NCBI GenBank assembly: GCA_024347015.1
Contig: AP024889.1
Location: 868,001 to 932,000, forward strand
Direction: 5' to 3'
DNA from: Vibrio pectenicida
GTDB lineage: Bacteria > Pseudomonadota > Gammaproteobacteria > Enterobacterales > Vibrionaceae
Length of the DNA stretch: 64,000 nucleotides
Shown here: positions 1 through 10,160 of the stretch, in pieces
How positions within the stretch are numbered: the stretch's first letter is position 1
Layout: every line of letters starts with the position of its first letter
Notes under the pieces: model-generated
Databases searched by the model: none
What the model was told of the DNA's origin: nothing
What the model saw: the letters and a program-made list of their open reading frames with translations, nothing else
Position numbers and translations under genes: made by a program

Positions 1-229
1 GCGAAGAATAAGCAATAGGGCGCTCTTTTACAGCAACATCAATTTTTCGAGTTTCTTTATTTTTGCTTATTTTCTTAGACTCAACAGCGTAGTTAATTAG
101 AGGGAAAAATGCGTGTTTAGAAACTAAATCAGGATTAGTTACGAGGTTTTGAGCTTTCTTAAAACTGACTGGTAGATCGAAATGCAGATAACCACGGCTT
201 CGATACCAAATAGGCTTATTCGATGACAT
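1..229 (-). CDS. Partial reverse transcriptase, defence-associated (DRT/UG) type, N-terminus only
   Basis: The reading frame starts at 229 with an ATG and runs off the left edge of the window, so only 76 residues are visible. They contain WYRSRGYLHFDLPVSF near the start and end with KERPIAYSS. I associate this opening, with a basic residue followed by RPIxYxSH, with defence-associated reverse transcriptases of the UG/DRT group, DRT2 being the closest that I recall. The catalytic YxDD region would lie outside the window, so activity cannot be judged. The 556 bases upstream are free of long genes and contain structured sequence, which fits DRT systems that keep a non-coding RNA next to the RT gene. 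The family is moderately likely; the DRT subtype is a guess. Confidence 0.5.
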   Translation of the reverse strand, partial: MSSNKPIWYRSRGYLHFDLPVSFKKAQNLVTNPDLVSKHAFFPLINYAVESKKISKNKETRKIDVAVKERPIAYSS

Positions 230-785
230 TACTATTCTCTAGCAAAACCGAGGCAGACTTAGAACTGCGGCAATTCCTCTCGCCTTACCTCGGCTTAACC
301 AAGTTGTTAAAACAACCATCCATGAGTCCGAAAACTCTAGCCGCGTCATGTTAGAAATGGATTATGCTATAACTATAATCGTGGAGGTATCTATGAAGAC
401 CCTGTTCCAGTTTCTGCTGTCTATCTGCTCAGCTTGCCTTGGTGGCGTGCCGATTGGACTTGACAACCTGTTACGCTCCTTTTGATCAACGACTTGTTTG
501 CCCCTATCAAAAGCATGAATATCTTACGCCCATAAGAAACTAGATGCAATTTAATTAACCCCGAGTGAAACACAAAGCTTTCTATACGGCATAAGTTTTA
601 TTAGGGAAAAGGTACGCCCTGAGATTACTGCTGATTTGTAGGTATAAATGATTTTGGGGCAATTTCGTGTTACGCCCCGGTCCAGCAAGGTTATGGACAT
701 GGACCAATTTAGGGCAACCTGTCAGAACTAGTCACATCTAGGTTACAAAACTGACAGATTCCCTTGGCAATCACACTAATTCAAA
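230..785. other. Gene-poor interval upstream of the RT, with hairpins
   Basis: No long gene is visible. Direct reading shows a possible stem CCGAGG (248-253) / CCTCGG (288-293), a tight hairpin GTTGTT-AA-AACAAC (303-316), GGGGC/GCCCC near 656-678 and CTGTCAG/CTGACAG near 719-757. A short open frame on the plus strand (393-485) is listed separately. A structured leader beside a DRT-like RT could be its template RNA, but nothing here proves transcription. Confidence 0.3.
393..485 (+). CDS. Possible 30-residue hydrophobic peptide
   Basis: An ATG at 393 is preceded by GGAGG five bases upstream and opens 30 codons ending in TGA at 483-485. The product is hydrophobic in its first two thirds (MKTLFQFLLSICSACLGG) and ends in a short basic tail. 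The strong ribosome binding site and the TATAAT-like hexamer at 375-380 argue for expression, but the hexamer lies too close to the start to be an ordinary promoter. It runs opposite to the RT gene. It could be a type I toxin-like peptide or chance; I do not recognise it. Confidence 0.25.
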   Translation: MKTLFQFLLSICSACLGGVPIGLDNLLRSF

Positions 786-2240
<1,455 letters not shown>

Positions 2241-2246
2241 TTAATG

Positions 2247-2274
2247 GGTCAACAACGTAAAAGTTCCGTTGACC
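2247..2274. promoter_or_regulatory. Intercistronic hairpin between transporter and dihydropyrimidinase
   Basis: Perfect arms GGTCAAC (2247-2253) and GTTGACC (2268-2274) flank 14 bases, which themselves can pair AAC with GTT. It lies just upstream of the dihydropyrimidinase start. It could be an mRNA stability or processing element or an operator; the TTGACC half-sites resemble those of RutR-type operators but in the opposite arrangement. Confidence 0.35.
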
Positions 2275-2284
2275 TTTTGTTCAA

Positions 2285-3772
2285 TTATGCCTTTTCAGGC
2301 TGAGCACTAGCGACTGGACGCACCATCGCTATAGAGGTCAAGTAGTATAGGATTGCGCCAGACAAGGCTCCGGTGAACCATCCGTAGTTATAGAACCAAA
2401 TCAAAACGTCAAAAGTGATGGCGATGATGGTAAAGGTCACGGGAATGAAGAAGGAGATAAAGCCAGCATAGTTAATTGAAGGGCTTTGCTCTTGATCTGA
2501 GTAGAGAGAGGGAATGTCTAGGGTTTGCTTTTTGATCAGGAAGTAATCGACGATCATGATTCCCGCGATTGGTCCCAATAAGCTTGAATAACCCAATAGC
2601 CAGTTTGAGTACATAGCTTCGACACTAACATCTGATTCGATCCAGTTGAGTTTTTTTAATAGCTCCCAACTCATTAGGCCAAGGCCAACTAGTCCTGTAA
2701 GCAGCACGCCACGAGTATGGTTGATCTGTTTAGGTGCGATATTTTGAAAGTCATTGGTTGGCGATACTACGTTAGCAGCTGTATTGGTTGATAGGGTGGC
2801 AATGATAATGAGCACCATAGCGACAACCACCCAAAATGGGCTCTCAATCTTACTGATAAGCGTTATAGGGTCAGAAATAGTTTCACCAAACAGGGTATAA
2901 GAAGCGGAGGTGAGAACAACCCCTAATGCTGCGAAGAAGAACATGGTCAAAGGCAAGCCAATGATTTGTCCAATAATCTGATCTCTTTGCGATTTTGCGT
3001 AGCGGCTAAAATCTGGGATGTTCAAAGATAGGGTTGCCCAGAAGCCGACCATAGCAGTAAGACCAGCAAAGAAATAGCTAGTAAGCCCAGCACTTTCTGG
3101 TCGGTTTGCTGGGGTCATGATGATTTCCGAATATGAGACCTTGTCACTTGCCCAAAATATAAGACCAAGACCGACTGCCAGCAGTAGTGGAGCAGATAGG
3201 GTTTCGAGCCACTTGATTGAATCAGAGCCCTTAAGCACTATACCGATATTCAGTATCCAAAAGATAAAGAATCCAATTACTTCACCTATACCGCCAAGAT
3301 TTGCCCAGTTGATTGATAACTCAGACAATAGCAGGTGGATTGCTAAACCGCCGAACATAGTTTGGATACCAAACCAGCCACAAGCGACTAGACCACGAAT
3401 AAGACATGGTATGTTGGAGCCCAGAGTACCAAACGACGAACGAAGAAGTATTGGGAAAGGTATGCCGTATTTGGTGCCTGGAAAGGCGTTTAGTGTCAGT
3501 GGTATCAGTACGATTGTATTGGCGAGTAAGATGGTGACGAGTGCCTCCAGCACCGATAGCCCGAAGTAAGTGGTTAATACACTACCCAAAGTATAGGTAG
3601 GAACACAGATGGCCATCCCAACCCAAAGCGCGGCGATGTTTACCTTGCTCCAAGTACGTTCTGATATTTTGGTAGGTGCTAAGTCTTGATTGTAATATTT
3701 ACTATCTATTAAGTCTTTGGCAACGTCTAGTTCGTAGAAGTCACCGATCTTTTTCATGCTTGATTGCTTCAT
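2285..3772 (-). CDS. NCS1-family nucleobase/hydantoin:cation symporter
   Basis: About 495 residues with some twelve hydrophobic segments identify an NCS1 transporter (Mhp1/PucI/CodB-type). The N-terminal DLAPTKISERTW stretch is the familiar conserved pre-TM1 signature, followed by AALWVGMAICVPTYTLGS in TM1. It should import uracil, thymine or a hydantoin for the enzymes around it. It sits between the amidohydrolase and the dihydropyrimidinase on the same strand. The longer frame starts at a TTG at 3787; I prefer the ATG at 3772 since it has GGATGAG upstream and the remaining protein keeps all family features. Confidence 0.85.
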   Translation of the reverse strand: MKQSSMKKIGDFYELDVAKDLIDSKYYNQDLAPTKISERTWSKVNIAALWVGMAICVPTYTLGSVLTTYFGLSVLEALVTILLANTIVLIPLTLNAFPGTKYGIPFPILLRSSFGTLGSNIPCLIRGLVACGWFGIQTMFGGLAIHLLLSELSINWANLGGIGEVIGFFIFWILNIGIVLKGSDSIKWLETLSAPLLLAVGLGLIFWASDKVSYSEIIMTPANRPESAGLTSYFFAGLTAMVGFWATLSLNIPDFSRYAKSQRDQIIGQIIGLPLTMFFFAALGVVLTSASYTLFGETISDPITLISKIESPFWVVVAMVLIIIATLSTNTAANVVSPTNDFQNIAPKQINHTRGVLLTGLVGLGLMSWELLKKLNWIESDVSVEAMYSNWLLGYSSLLGPIAGIMIVDYFLIKKQTLDIPSLYSDQEQSPSINYAGFISFFIPVTFTIIAITFDVLIWFYNYGWFTGALSGAILYYLTSIAMVRPVASAQPEKA

Positions 3773-3816
3773 TAATTTCTCATCCAATTGAGAAGTTGTC
3801 TGACAACAGAGGGTTA

Positions 3817-5082
3817 CTATTCGGTTTCACACAGTGCGGAGTTTGCAGATTCCATTGCAATGCGCGTACTGGCCTCTAGCATTGTGTGCAACAAAACGTT
3901 AGCGCCTGCCTCACATTCCTGCGGTGAAGTGTTTTCAATTTCATTATGACTAATACCGTTCTCACAGGGCGTGAAGATCATACCTGTGGGTACGAGATCA
4001 GCCATATAACAAGCGTCATGACCTGCTCCTGCATAGATATCCATGTTTGAATAACCGAGTTTTTCTGCCGCAGCTTTAACGTCATCAGAGGCGTTAAACT
4101 CAACTGGGGCAAAGTACCAGAATGGGTCAATATCAATTTTGATTTCACGTTCTTTTTCAATTTCAGCGCAGTATTCGGTAAAGACTTTGTCCATTTTGGC
4201 AAGAACATCAGCATTTGGATTACGCAGATCGACGCTGAAGGTGATTTCACCGGGGATAACATTGCGAGAATTAGGAAAAACTTGCATAAAGCCAACGGTA
4301 CCAAGGCCATTTTCATAGCGGTGAGCTAACTGCTCAACTTCAGCAATGATTTTGGCGCTTGCGACCATAGCGTCTTTACGTAAGTACATAGGAGTGGTGC
4401 CGGAATGGGATTCACGCCCTTTGATAGTGACATTGTACCAGCGGATCCCTTGACCTAAACGGACTACACCGATGGTTTTATCTTGATCTTCTAAGATAGG
4501 TCCTTGCTCGATATGAGCTTCAAAAAAAGCCCCGATATGGCGACTACCTGGCTCTTCTTTTCCTAGATAACCAATTTTTTCAAGCTCATCTTTTAGACGA
4601 ATGCCATCAACATCGGTTTTATTGAGTTCGGTTTCTAAATCAAAGCGGCCGACATAAACGCCAGAGCCTTGCATTGCGGGTTGAAAGCGCGAACCTTCTT
4701 CGTTGGTCCAAACCGTAAACTCCATTGGCGCTGCGGTGAGAATGTTATTCTCATGTAGAGTCCTTAGTACTTCGACACCTGCTAGTACACCAAATACTCC
4801 ATCAAACTTACCACCTGTCGGCTGGGTATCTAAATGACTACCAGTCGCCACAGCTGGTAGTGAGTTATCTTTGCCCTCGCGGCGTGCAAAGATATTACCC
4901 ATTTTGTCGATACTAATAGTGCAGCCACATTTTTTGCACCAATCGACAAATAGATCTCTGGCTTTGCCATCCAGTTCTGTGGCTGCGAGGCGAGCACATC
5001 CCCCTTTTTCTGTTAGGCCAAACTGTGCCATTTCCATCAGGCTTTGCCATAGTCTATCGCCATTAATGCGTAAATCGTTCAT
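3817..5082 (-). CDS. Zn-dependent N-carbamoyl-beta-alanine / N-carbamoyl amino acid amidohydrolase
   Basis: This 421-residue M20-type hydrolase belongs to the hydantoinase/carbamoylase family and cleaves N-carbamoyl-beta-alanine to beta-alanine, CO2 and ammonia. Metal-site motifs are visible: GSHLDTQPTGGKFDGV (about residues 81-96), TNEEGSRF, HIEQGPIL and GAGHDACYMA near the C-terminus. The start at 5082 has a good AAGGAG site. It is separated from the next upstream gene (methylmalonate-semialdehyde dehydrogenase) by 187 bases containing a hairpin, so it may start its own transcript together with the transporter and dihydropyrimidinase. Allantoate amidohydrolase is a paralogous alternative; the context favours the pyrimidine route. 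Confidence 0.85.
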   Translation of the reverse strand: MNDLRINGDRLWQSLMEMAQFGLTEKGGCARLAATELDGKARDLFVDWCKKCGCTISIDKMGNIFARREGKDNSLPAVATGSHLDTQPTGGKFDGVFGVLAGVEVLRTLHENNILTAAPMEFTVWTNEEGSRFQPAMQGSGVYVGRFDLETELNKTDVDGIRLKDELEKIGYLGKEEPGSRHIGAFFEAHIEQGPILEDQDKTIGVVRLGQGIRWYNVTIKGRESHSGTTPMYLRKDAMVASAKIIAEVEQLAHRYENGLGTVGFMQVFPNSRNVIPGEITFSVDLRNPNADVLAKMDKVFTEYCAEIEKEREIKIDIDPFWYFAPVEFNASDDVKAAAEKLGYSNMDIYAGAGHDACYMADLVPTGMIFTPCENGISHNEIENTSPQECEAGANVLLHTMLEASTRIAMESANSALCETE

Positions 5083-5208
5083 AAAAACTCCTTTTACTCG
5101 ATTTTTATCAGCTGAAATGCTGGTTTTGATATTGCCTGAAGGTCTGCATAGGTAGCATAGGTGAGGACAGGCGCTGGATTGATCAAATAGAAAATTGACT
5201 AATCTGAA

Positions 5209-5238
5209 CCTGGCGTAAGCAATGTGACTAACGCCAGG
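5209..5238. terminator. Hairpin downstream of the semialdehyde dehydrogenase gene
   Basis: Perfect arms CCTGGCGT (5209-5216) and ACGCCAGG (5231-5238) flank 14 bases, just after the dehydrogenase stop codon on the minus strand. There is no clean T-run, so it may be an attenuator or processing stem and not a full terminator. Confidence 0.4.
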
Positions 5239-5269
5239 ATCAAGTTTGAAAATTTGATACCGTTACAAG

Positions 5270-6766
5270 CTATAAACTTGGGAATGAAAATAAGGTTCCA
5301 TCTTTCACACCACCAGATGGCCATCTTTGGCTGATAGCTTTACGCCTAGTGTAAAAACGCACTGAGTCAGGGCCATAAGCATGTAGATCGCCAAACAGTG
5401 AGCGTTTCCAACCACCGAAACTATGGTAAGACACGGGGACTGGTAGCGGGACATTTATACCAACCATACCGACCATGACTTGGTCTGAGAAGTAACGACT
5501 TGCTTCACCATCTCGTGTAAATATGCAGGTTCCATTTCCATATTCATGTTGGTTGATAAGTGCCACGGCTTCTTCCAAAGAGTTCACTCTGACTACTATG
5601 AGTACTGGTCCAAATACTTCTTGTTGATAAATAGTCATTTCAGGTGTCACTTTGTCGAACAAGGTGCCACCAAAGAAGAAACCTGACTCAAAATTAGGGA
5701 CCACTAGGTTACGGCCATCGACTATGACTTCAGCGCCTTGCTCTACTGCTTGCGTAACATAAGCGGCTACTTTATCTTTTTGAGCTGCTGTAATAAGTGG
5801 TCCCATCTCATTACTATTATCGCTCCCCGGACCCACTTTGAGCGCTTCAACCTGTGGTTTCAGTTTGTTGATCAGTGCATCAGCGACTTTGTCACCGATT
5901 GCAACCGCCACTGAGATTGCCATACAGCGCTGGCCGCATGAACCATATGCAGCTCCCATGAGTGCGCTAGTTACATTATCTAGATCAGCATCTGGCATGA
6001 TAACGGCGTGGTTTTTTGCTCCACCGAGAGCCTGACAGCGTTTGCCTTTTTCAGCAGCGCGATTGTATATAGCTTCTGCGATTGGAGTAGAACCAACAAA
6101 GCTGATAGCTTGGATAGCATCATCGTCGATGAGTTGGTTAACGACATCAGCGCCACCATTTACCACGTTGAGAACCCCTGGTGGCAGCCCTGCCTCTTCA
6201 GCTAATTGAGCAATATAAACAACGCAAGATGGGTCACGCTCGGAAGGCTTGAGTACAAAGGTGTTGCCACACATTATTGCACTTGGCCACATCCACAGTG
6301 GTACCATGGCCGGAAAGTTAAATGGTGTGATGCCTGCAACGACGCCTAAGGGCTGAAATTCATTCCAAGCATCAATATCACGTCCCACATTACGGCTGTG
6401 CTCACCTTTGAGCAGCTCTGGCATACCGCAAGCAAACTCTACGTTCTCAATTCCACGTGCTAGTTCACCTTTAGCGTCACTTAGTACTTTTCCATGCTCA
6501 CGGGAGATAAGGTTGCAGATGGTGTCTTGGTGTTGTTCAAGTAGTTGTTTAAAGCGATACATCACTTGAGCCCGTACCGCTGGTGGCGTATTTCGCCAAG
6601 TAGGATAGGCCTGTTTGGCTGCGCTTATCGCCATGGCGACCGTTTCTTTTGATGCCATACTGACTTGGGCACACGGCTCACCAGTTGCGGGGTTAAATAT
6701 TGCCTGTGCTTGGCTATTATCTGTGTGGATCTCACCATTAATCAGATGACCAATATGTTCTAACAT
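5270..6766 (-). CDS. mmsA: CoA-acylating methylmalonate-semialdehyde dehydrogenase
   Basis: The product oxidises malonate- or methylmalonate-semialdehyde to acetyl- or propionyl-CoA with NAD+ and CoA. From the ATG at 6766 (GAGGAAG ribosome site) it is 498 residues, the usual length. The cofactor-binding FVGSTPIAEAIY segment and the catalytic cysteine in CGQRCMAIS, a signature separating this family from other aldehyde dehydrogenases, are present. It starts 19 bases after the transaminase stop. With the transaminase it completes beta-alanine or beta-aminoisobutyrate catabolism to central metabolites. The frame extends 14 codons further upstream into the transaminase end; I reject that start because it lacks a ribosome site and family precedent. 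Confidence 0.9.
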   Translation of the reverse strand: MLEHIGHLINGEIHTDNSQAQAIFNPATGEPCAQVSMASKETVAMAISAAKQAYPTWRNTPPAVRAQVMYRFKQLLEQHQDTICNLISREHGKVLSDAKGELARGIENVEFACGMPELLKGEHSRNVGRDIDAWNEFQPLGVVAGITPFNFPAMVPLWMWPSAIMCGNTFVLKPSERDPSCVVYIAQLAEEAGLPPGVLNVVNGGADVVNQLIDDDAIQAISFVGSTPIAEAIYNRAAEKGKRCQALGGAKNHAVIMPDADLDNVTSALMGAAYGSCGQRCMAISVAVAIGDKVADALINKLKPQVEALKVGPGSDNSNEMGPLITAAQKDKVAAYVTQAVEQGAEVIVDGRNLVVPNFESGFFFGGTLFDKVTPEMTIYQQEVFGPVLIVVRVNSLEEAVALINQHEYGNGTCIFTRDGEASRYFSDQVMVGMVGINVPLPVPVSYHSFGGWKRSLFGDLHAYGPDSVRFYTRRKAISQRWPSGGVKDGTLFSFPSL

Positions 6767-6785
6767 GTTTACTTCCTCACTGGGT

Positions 6786-8108
6786 TTAATCTGTTTGCTC
6801 GAAGGCATCGCCCATTGCGTTGATAAGGCGATCTATTTCATGTTCTTGGGTGATGAAGGGTAGTCCTAGTTGGATGGTGTCACCGCCATAGCGGACATAA
6901 AACCCTTGCTGCCATAAAGTGGTGGCGATCTCCACCGGTCTAATGGTAGCGTCTCCGTCACGTGGTGCGACCGTGAGCCCAGCAGCAAAACCAAAGTTGC
7001 GAATATCCAAGATATGTTTGCTACCTCTAAGGCTGTGGATCGACTTTTCAAATACAGGGGCTAGTTCGGCGACTTGTGGGATAAGCTGCTCTTTTTCCAA
7101 TATATCTAGGGTCGCTAATGCACAAGCACAGGCCACAGGGTGGCCAGAGTATGTATAGCCGTGGGGTAACTCAATATTGTGATCCGGGCCTCCTGCATGC
7201 ATAAAGGCATCGTAAATCCCTTGCTTAGCTAACACTGCTCCCATAGGTATAGCGCCGTTGGTGATCTGTTTAGCAATACAAATCATGTCTGGTGTAACAC
7301 CAAAGGTTTGGGCTCCAAAGTAATTTCCTGTACGGCCAAAGCCAGTGATCACTTCATCGAAGATCAGCAGAATATTATGTTGTTCACAGATGGCGCGCAG
7401 GCGTTGTAAGTAGCCTTCTGGTGGAACTATCACGCCTGCAGAGCCGGAAAAAGGTTCAATGATAACGGCTGCGATATTTGACGAATCGTGCAAAGCTATA
7501 AGCTCTAATAATTCATCTGCCATCTCAGCACCTTTAGGTGGCATCCCCTGAGTGAAAGCCATATCAGGTTGCAAAGTATGGGCGAGGTGGTCTGCTTCCA
7601 TCGCTTGGCCCCACAGTTTGCGATTGCCATTGATGCCTCCCCAACTTATGCCTCCCCAACTTGCACCATGATAGCCTTTGATACGACCAATAATTCGAGT
7701 TTTGGTTGGCTGCCCTTGCTGGCGCCAATAGGCTCGTGCAATCTTAGTCGCCGTATCAGAGGCTTCTGAGCCCGAATTGACAAAAAAGACTTTGTTGATA
7801 TCTTCAGGTGCCAATGTGGCTAAACGCTCTGCTAACTCAAAGGCTTTAGGGTGACCATATTGGAATGCCGGTGCATAGTCGAGTTCAAGCAACTGCTTCT
7901 CTACAGCATTGGCGATTTCTGTACGATTATGGCCTGCTCCACATGTCCATAGACCAGAAAGGCCGTCAAATATCTTGCGTCCTTTATCATCGATGTAATA
8001 GGCACCTTGAGCACCTGTGATGATTCGTGGTTCGGCTTTAAATCGACGGTTTGCAGTATATGGCATCCAGTAGGCTTGCATCCCCGTTTCTATCCGCTTT
8101 GTGTCCAT
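6786..8108 (-). CDS. Omega-amino acid:pyruvate (beta-alanine) transaminase
   Basis: This 440-residue class III PLP aminotransferase transfers the amino group of beta-alanine (or beta-aminoisobutyrate) to pyruvate, giving malonate semialdehyde. Visible signatures are the PLP phosphate-binding SGSEASDTATK, the aspartate in DEVITGFGRTG, and the Schiff-base lysine in AKQITNGAIPMGAV. The start at 8108 (MDTKRIETG) has AAGGAG about ten bases upstream; the frame remains open for another 32 codons toward the divergent regulator but those residues are not family-like. It heads the catabolic cluster and feeds its product to the adjacent dehydrogenase. Confidence 0.88.
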   Translation of the reverse strand: MDTKRIETGMQAYWMPYTANRRFKAEPRIITGAQGAYYIDDKGRKIFDGLSGLWTCGAGHNRTEIANAVEKQLLELDYAPAFQYGHPKAFELAERLATLAPEDINKVFFVNSGSEASDTATKIARAYWRQQGQPTKTRIIGRIKGYHGASWGGISWGGINGNRKLWGQAMEADHLAHTLQPDMAFTQGMPPKGAEMADELLELIALHDSSNIAAVIIEPFSGSAGVIVPPEGYLQRLRAICEQHNILLIFDEVITGFGRTGNYFGAQTFGVTPDMICIAKQITNGAIPMGAVLAKQGIYDAFMHAGGPDHNIELPHGYTYSGHPVACACALATLDILEKEQLIPQVAELAPVFEKSIHSLRGSKHILDIRNFGFAAGLTVAPRDGDATIRPVEIATTLWQQGFYVRYGGDTIQLGLPFITQEHEIDRLINAMGDAFEQTD

Positions 8109-8131
8109 CTGCTTTGATTCTCCTTTGATTA

Positions 8132-8152
8132 TTTTCCATTTTCTATGGAAAA
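8132..8152. promoter_or_regulatory. Palindromic operator candidate in the divergent promoter region
   Basis: Arms TTTTCCAT (8132-8139) and ATGGAAAA (8145-8152) flank five bases, immediately upstream of the transaminase gene. The TTTTnCCA/TGGnAAAA style resembles the dyad in front of cofG at 10041-10060, which may point to a shared regulator such as the TetR-family protein at 9188-9850. Confidence 0.4.
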
Positions 8153-8183
8153 AACATGGACTTGCTTTTACTTTAAGCACGAG

Positions 8184-8206
8184 ATTTGGTTTGATAAATA
8201 CCAAAT
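8184..8206. promoter_or_regulatory. LysR-type operator candidate
   Basis: Perfect arms ATTTGGT (8184-8190) and ACCAAAT (8200-8206) are separated by nine bases. The T-N11-A-like layout and the position just upstream of the LysR-family gene and divergent from the catabolic genes fit an autoregulated LysR binding site. Confidence 0.45.
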
Positions 8207-8237
8207 AATCGAACTAAACATGCGGGATGATGAAACA

Positions 8238-9176
8238 ATGAAAGCGTTATTAGGGCAGTTATCTGATTTGGATATTCGCTTGCTGCGAGTGTTTATGGCT
8301 GTTGTCGACAGTGGTGGTCTAAGCGCAGCCGAGATGGAGCTTAATATTGGCCGTTCAACTATCAGTCGTCATTTGAAAGACTTGGAGCAACGTTTGGGGT
8401 TAGTTCTTTGCCATAGGGGGCGATCTGGTTTTTCTCTCACCAGCGAAGGATTGCACATTTACGAGTCGGCGCAGCGTCTACTGTTTTCTATCGATGAATT
8501 TCGTCACGAGATAAATGGTCTGCACCATAGTTTGAAGGGCCATCTGATCATTGCGATGTTTGATACTATGGTGACCAATTCCAAGTGCAAGGTTGATCAG
8601 GCGATTGCAGATTATGTAGTAAGGGCTCCAGAGGTAGCAATTGATATCCATGTGTTGCCCGTGAATGAGATTGAAAAAGGTGTATTGGAAGGAAAGTATC
8701 ACCTTGGGATTGTTCCACCGCACCGTCGCTCGGCTAGTCTTGAGTATTTACCCTTGTTTGGTGAGCAGATGTATATGTACTGTGGTAAAGGTCATTACTT
8801 ATTTCATGTACGAAGGTTGGTGAGTGATGAAGAAGTGATGGAGCAGAAATACGCTGGGTTAAGTTTTAGCAGCCCCAATATGGAGATCGGTCGAGCACTT
8901 AAATTACACAAGAGCGCTACTGCAAGTAATCAAGAGGGGATCACTATGCTTATTCAATCTGGGCAGTATATTGGATTTCTCCCCGAACATTTTGCCGCTA
9001 TTATGGTGTCACAGGAAAAAATGGTTAGAATAAATAATCCAAGGTTCTCATATTATTGTCAATTTACAGCAATTCATCGAAAATCACCTAAACCGACTAG
9101 GATTGTGCAAGAGTTTCTTGATGCGCTTACGCGTACCAAAACTATGGCAGATGATGCTCAGCAACAATATATCTAA
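8238..9176 (+). CDS. LysR-family transcriptional regulator
   Basis: The N-terminus has a winged helix-turn-helix (LRVFMAVVDSGGLSAAEMEL followed by IGRSTISRHLKDLEQRLG) and the remaining 230 residues form the periplasmic-binding-like effector domain. It is divergent from the transaminase gene, with a LysR-type dyad between them, so it most likely controls the pyrimidine catabolic cluster in response to a pathway intermediate. The start is uncertain: ATG codons exist at 8220 and 8238; 8238 places the helix-turn-helix at the distance usual for the family. It is followed by the TetR gene 11 bases later, suggesting co-transcription. Confidence 0.85.
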   Translation: MKALLGQLSDLDIRLLRVFMAVVDSGGLSAAEMELNIGRSTISRHLKDLEQRLGLVLCHRGRSGFSLTSEGLHIYESAQRLLFSIDEFRHEINGLHHSLKGHLIIAMFDTMVTNSKCKVDQAIADYVVRAPEVAIDIHVLPVNEIEKGVLEGKYHLGIVPPHRRSASLEYLPLFGEQMYMYCGKGHYLFHVRRLVSDEEVMEQKYAGLSFSSPNMEIGRALKLHKSATASNQEGITMLIQSGQYIGFLPEHFAAIMVSQEKMVRINNPRFSYYCQFTAIHRKSPKPTRIVQEFLDALTRTKTMADDAQQQYI

Positions 9177-9187
9177 GGCTAGTTATT

Positions 9188-9850
9188 ATGATCAGTACGT
9201 CTTTTCAGTTAGCACCCAAAACTTCGAAAGAGACCAAGTTGTCTTCTGCTCGGGTCGCTACGCAAGCCAATATACAGCGAGCCGCAGAGGGAGTGTTTGC
9301 TGAGTTTGGCTATAAAGGGGCCACCATGGAGCGAATTGCCCAGCAGAGCGGTATGTCCAAGCAGAATCTACTGTATTATTTTTCATCAAAAGACTTATTA
9401 TATAGAACAGTATTACAGAACATAGTTGACACTTGGCTAGAGCGAATGGTGTTTGCTGAGCAGAAAAATGCGACCCCAGAACAACTTATTGAACAATATA
9501 TTCGTGGTAAGTTACAGCTTTCTCACGACAATCCCGATGCTTCAAAAGTATTTGCTCAAGAGATTATTTCTGGTGCACCTATAATTCGTGATTACCTTAA
9601 AGTCCATTTAGAGCCGTTATTTAACCGTAATATTAAATTGGTCGAAGGCTGGGTGGATGAAGGTCGGTTACGTAGGACTGAGCCTGATCATTTGTTCATT
9701 GCTATATGGGCTATGACACAAACTTATGCTGACTTCGCTACTCAGATTGAGTTGGTGCTGGATAAGCAAAAACTTGAGCAGCCAGATTTTGATCTTGCGG
9801 CTAAATTTCTCACCGATATGGTTCTAAATGGTATCTTAGCTTCCAAATGA
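9188..9850 (+). CDS. TetR-family regulator, RutR-like
   Basis: This 220-residue protein has an N-terminal TetR helix-turn-helix (FGYKGATMERIAQQSGMSK, then LLYYFSSKDLLY) and a C-terminal ligand domain that resembles RutR (YxxxKLQLSHDNPDASKVFAQEI, and QTYADFATQI late in the protein). RutR senses uracil/thymine, which matches the flanking pyrimidine genes. It may repress both the catabolic genes and the F420 operon, since similar dyads occur upstream of each. Its N-terminus carries about 20 extra basic residues, as RutR proteins often do. Confidence 0.8.
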   Translation: MISTSFQLAPKTSKETKLSSARVATQANIQRAAEGVFAEFGYKGATMERIAQQSGMSKQNLLYYFSSKDLLYRTVLQNIVDTWLERMVFAEQKNATPEQLIEQYIRGKLQLSHDNPDASKVFAQEIISGAPIIRDYLKVHLEPLFNRNIKLVEGWVDEGRLRRTEPDHLFIAIWAMTQTYADFATQIELVLDKQKLEQPDFDLAAKFLTDMVLNGILASK

Positions 9851-9861
9851 CCCCTGACTAT

Positions 9862-9883
9862 TTAAGGGGCATTCTCCCCTTAA
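9862..9883 (+). terminator. Probable terminator after the TetR gene
   Basis: Arms TTAAGGGG (9862-9869) and CCCCTTAA (9876-9883) with a six-base loop lie 12 bases after the stop codon. The following tract is only mildly T-rich. The 9884-10160 interval otherwise holds only the cofG promoter region. Confidence 0.55.
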
Positions 9884-10040
9884 TGACTTATTTGTAGTCA
9901 ATAAAAAATCCACTCACTTACTGTTTTGTAAAATACTCATAGACTACATTGTCATTAAGCCTCTGTAATTAATGAACTTTTAATTATTTTCGCTTCCAAC
10001 TTAGACTGAGATTACACAACCAGAAAACATCCATGTATTT

Positions 10041-10060
10041 TTTTTGCCATTTGGTAAAAA
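10041..10060. promoter_or_regulatory. Dyad-symmetric operator candidate upstream of cofG
   Basis: The 20-base dyad (TTTTTGCCAT followed by TTGGTAAAAA) matches its own reverse complement at 8 of 10 positions per arm. Its CCAnnTGG centre resembles the RutR consensus TTGACCAnnTGGTCAA as I remember it. It lies about 100 bases before the cofG start, so it is a plausible binding site for the upstream RutR-like regulator. Confidence 0.45.
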
Positions 10061-10160
10061 GAGTGTTAGTTGTACCAGCGTATAAAAAATGTGCGAATTT
10101 TATGCCCTGATCAAATCTTATTTTTTAAAGCTAGGTGTAACGAATAATCATGGAGGAAAT

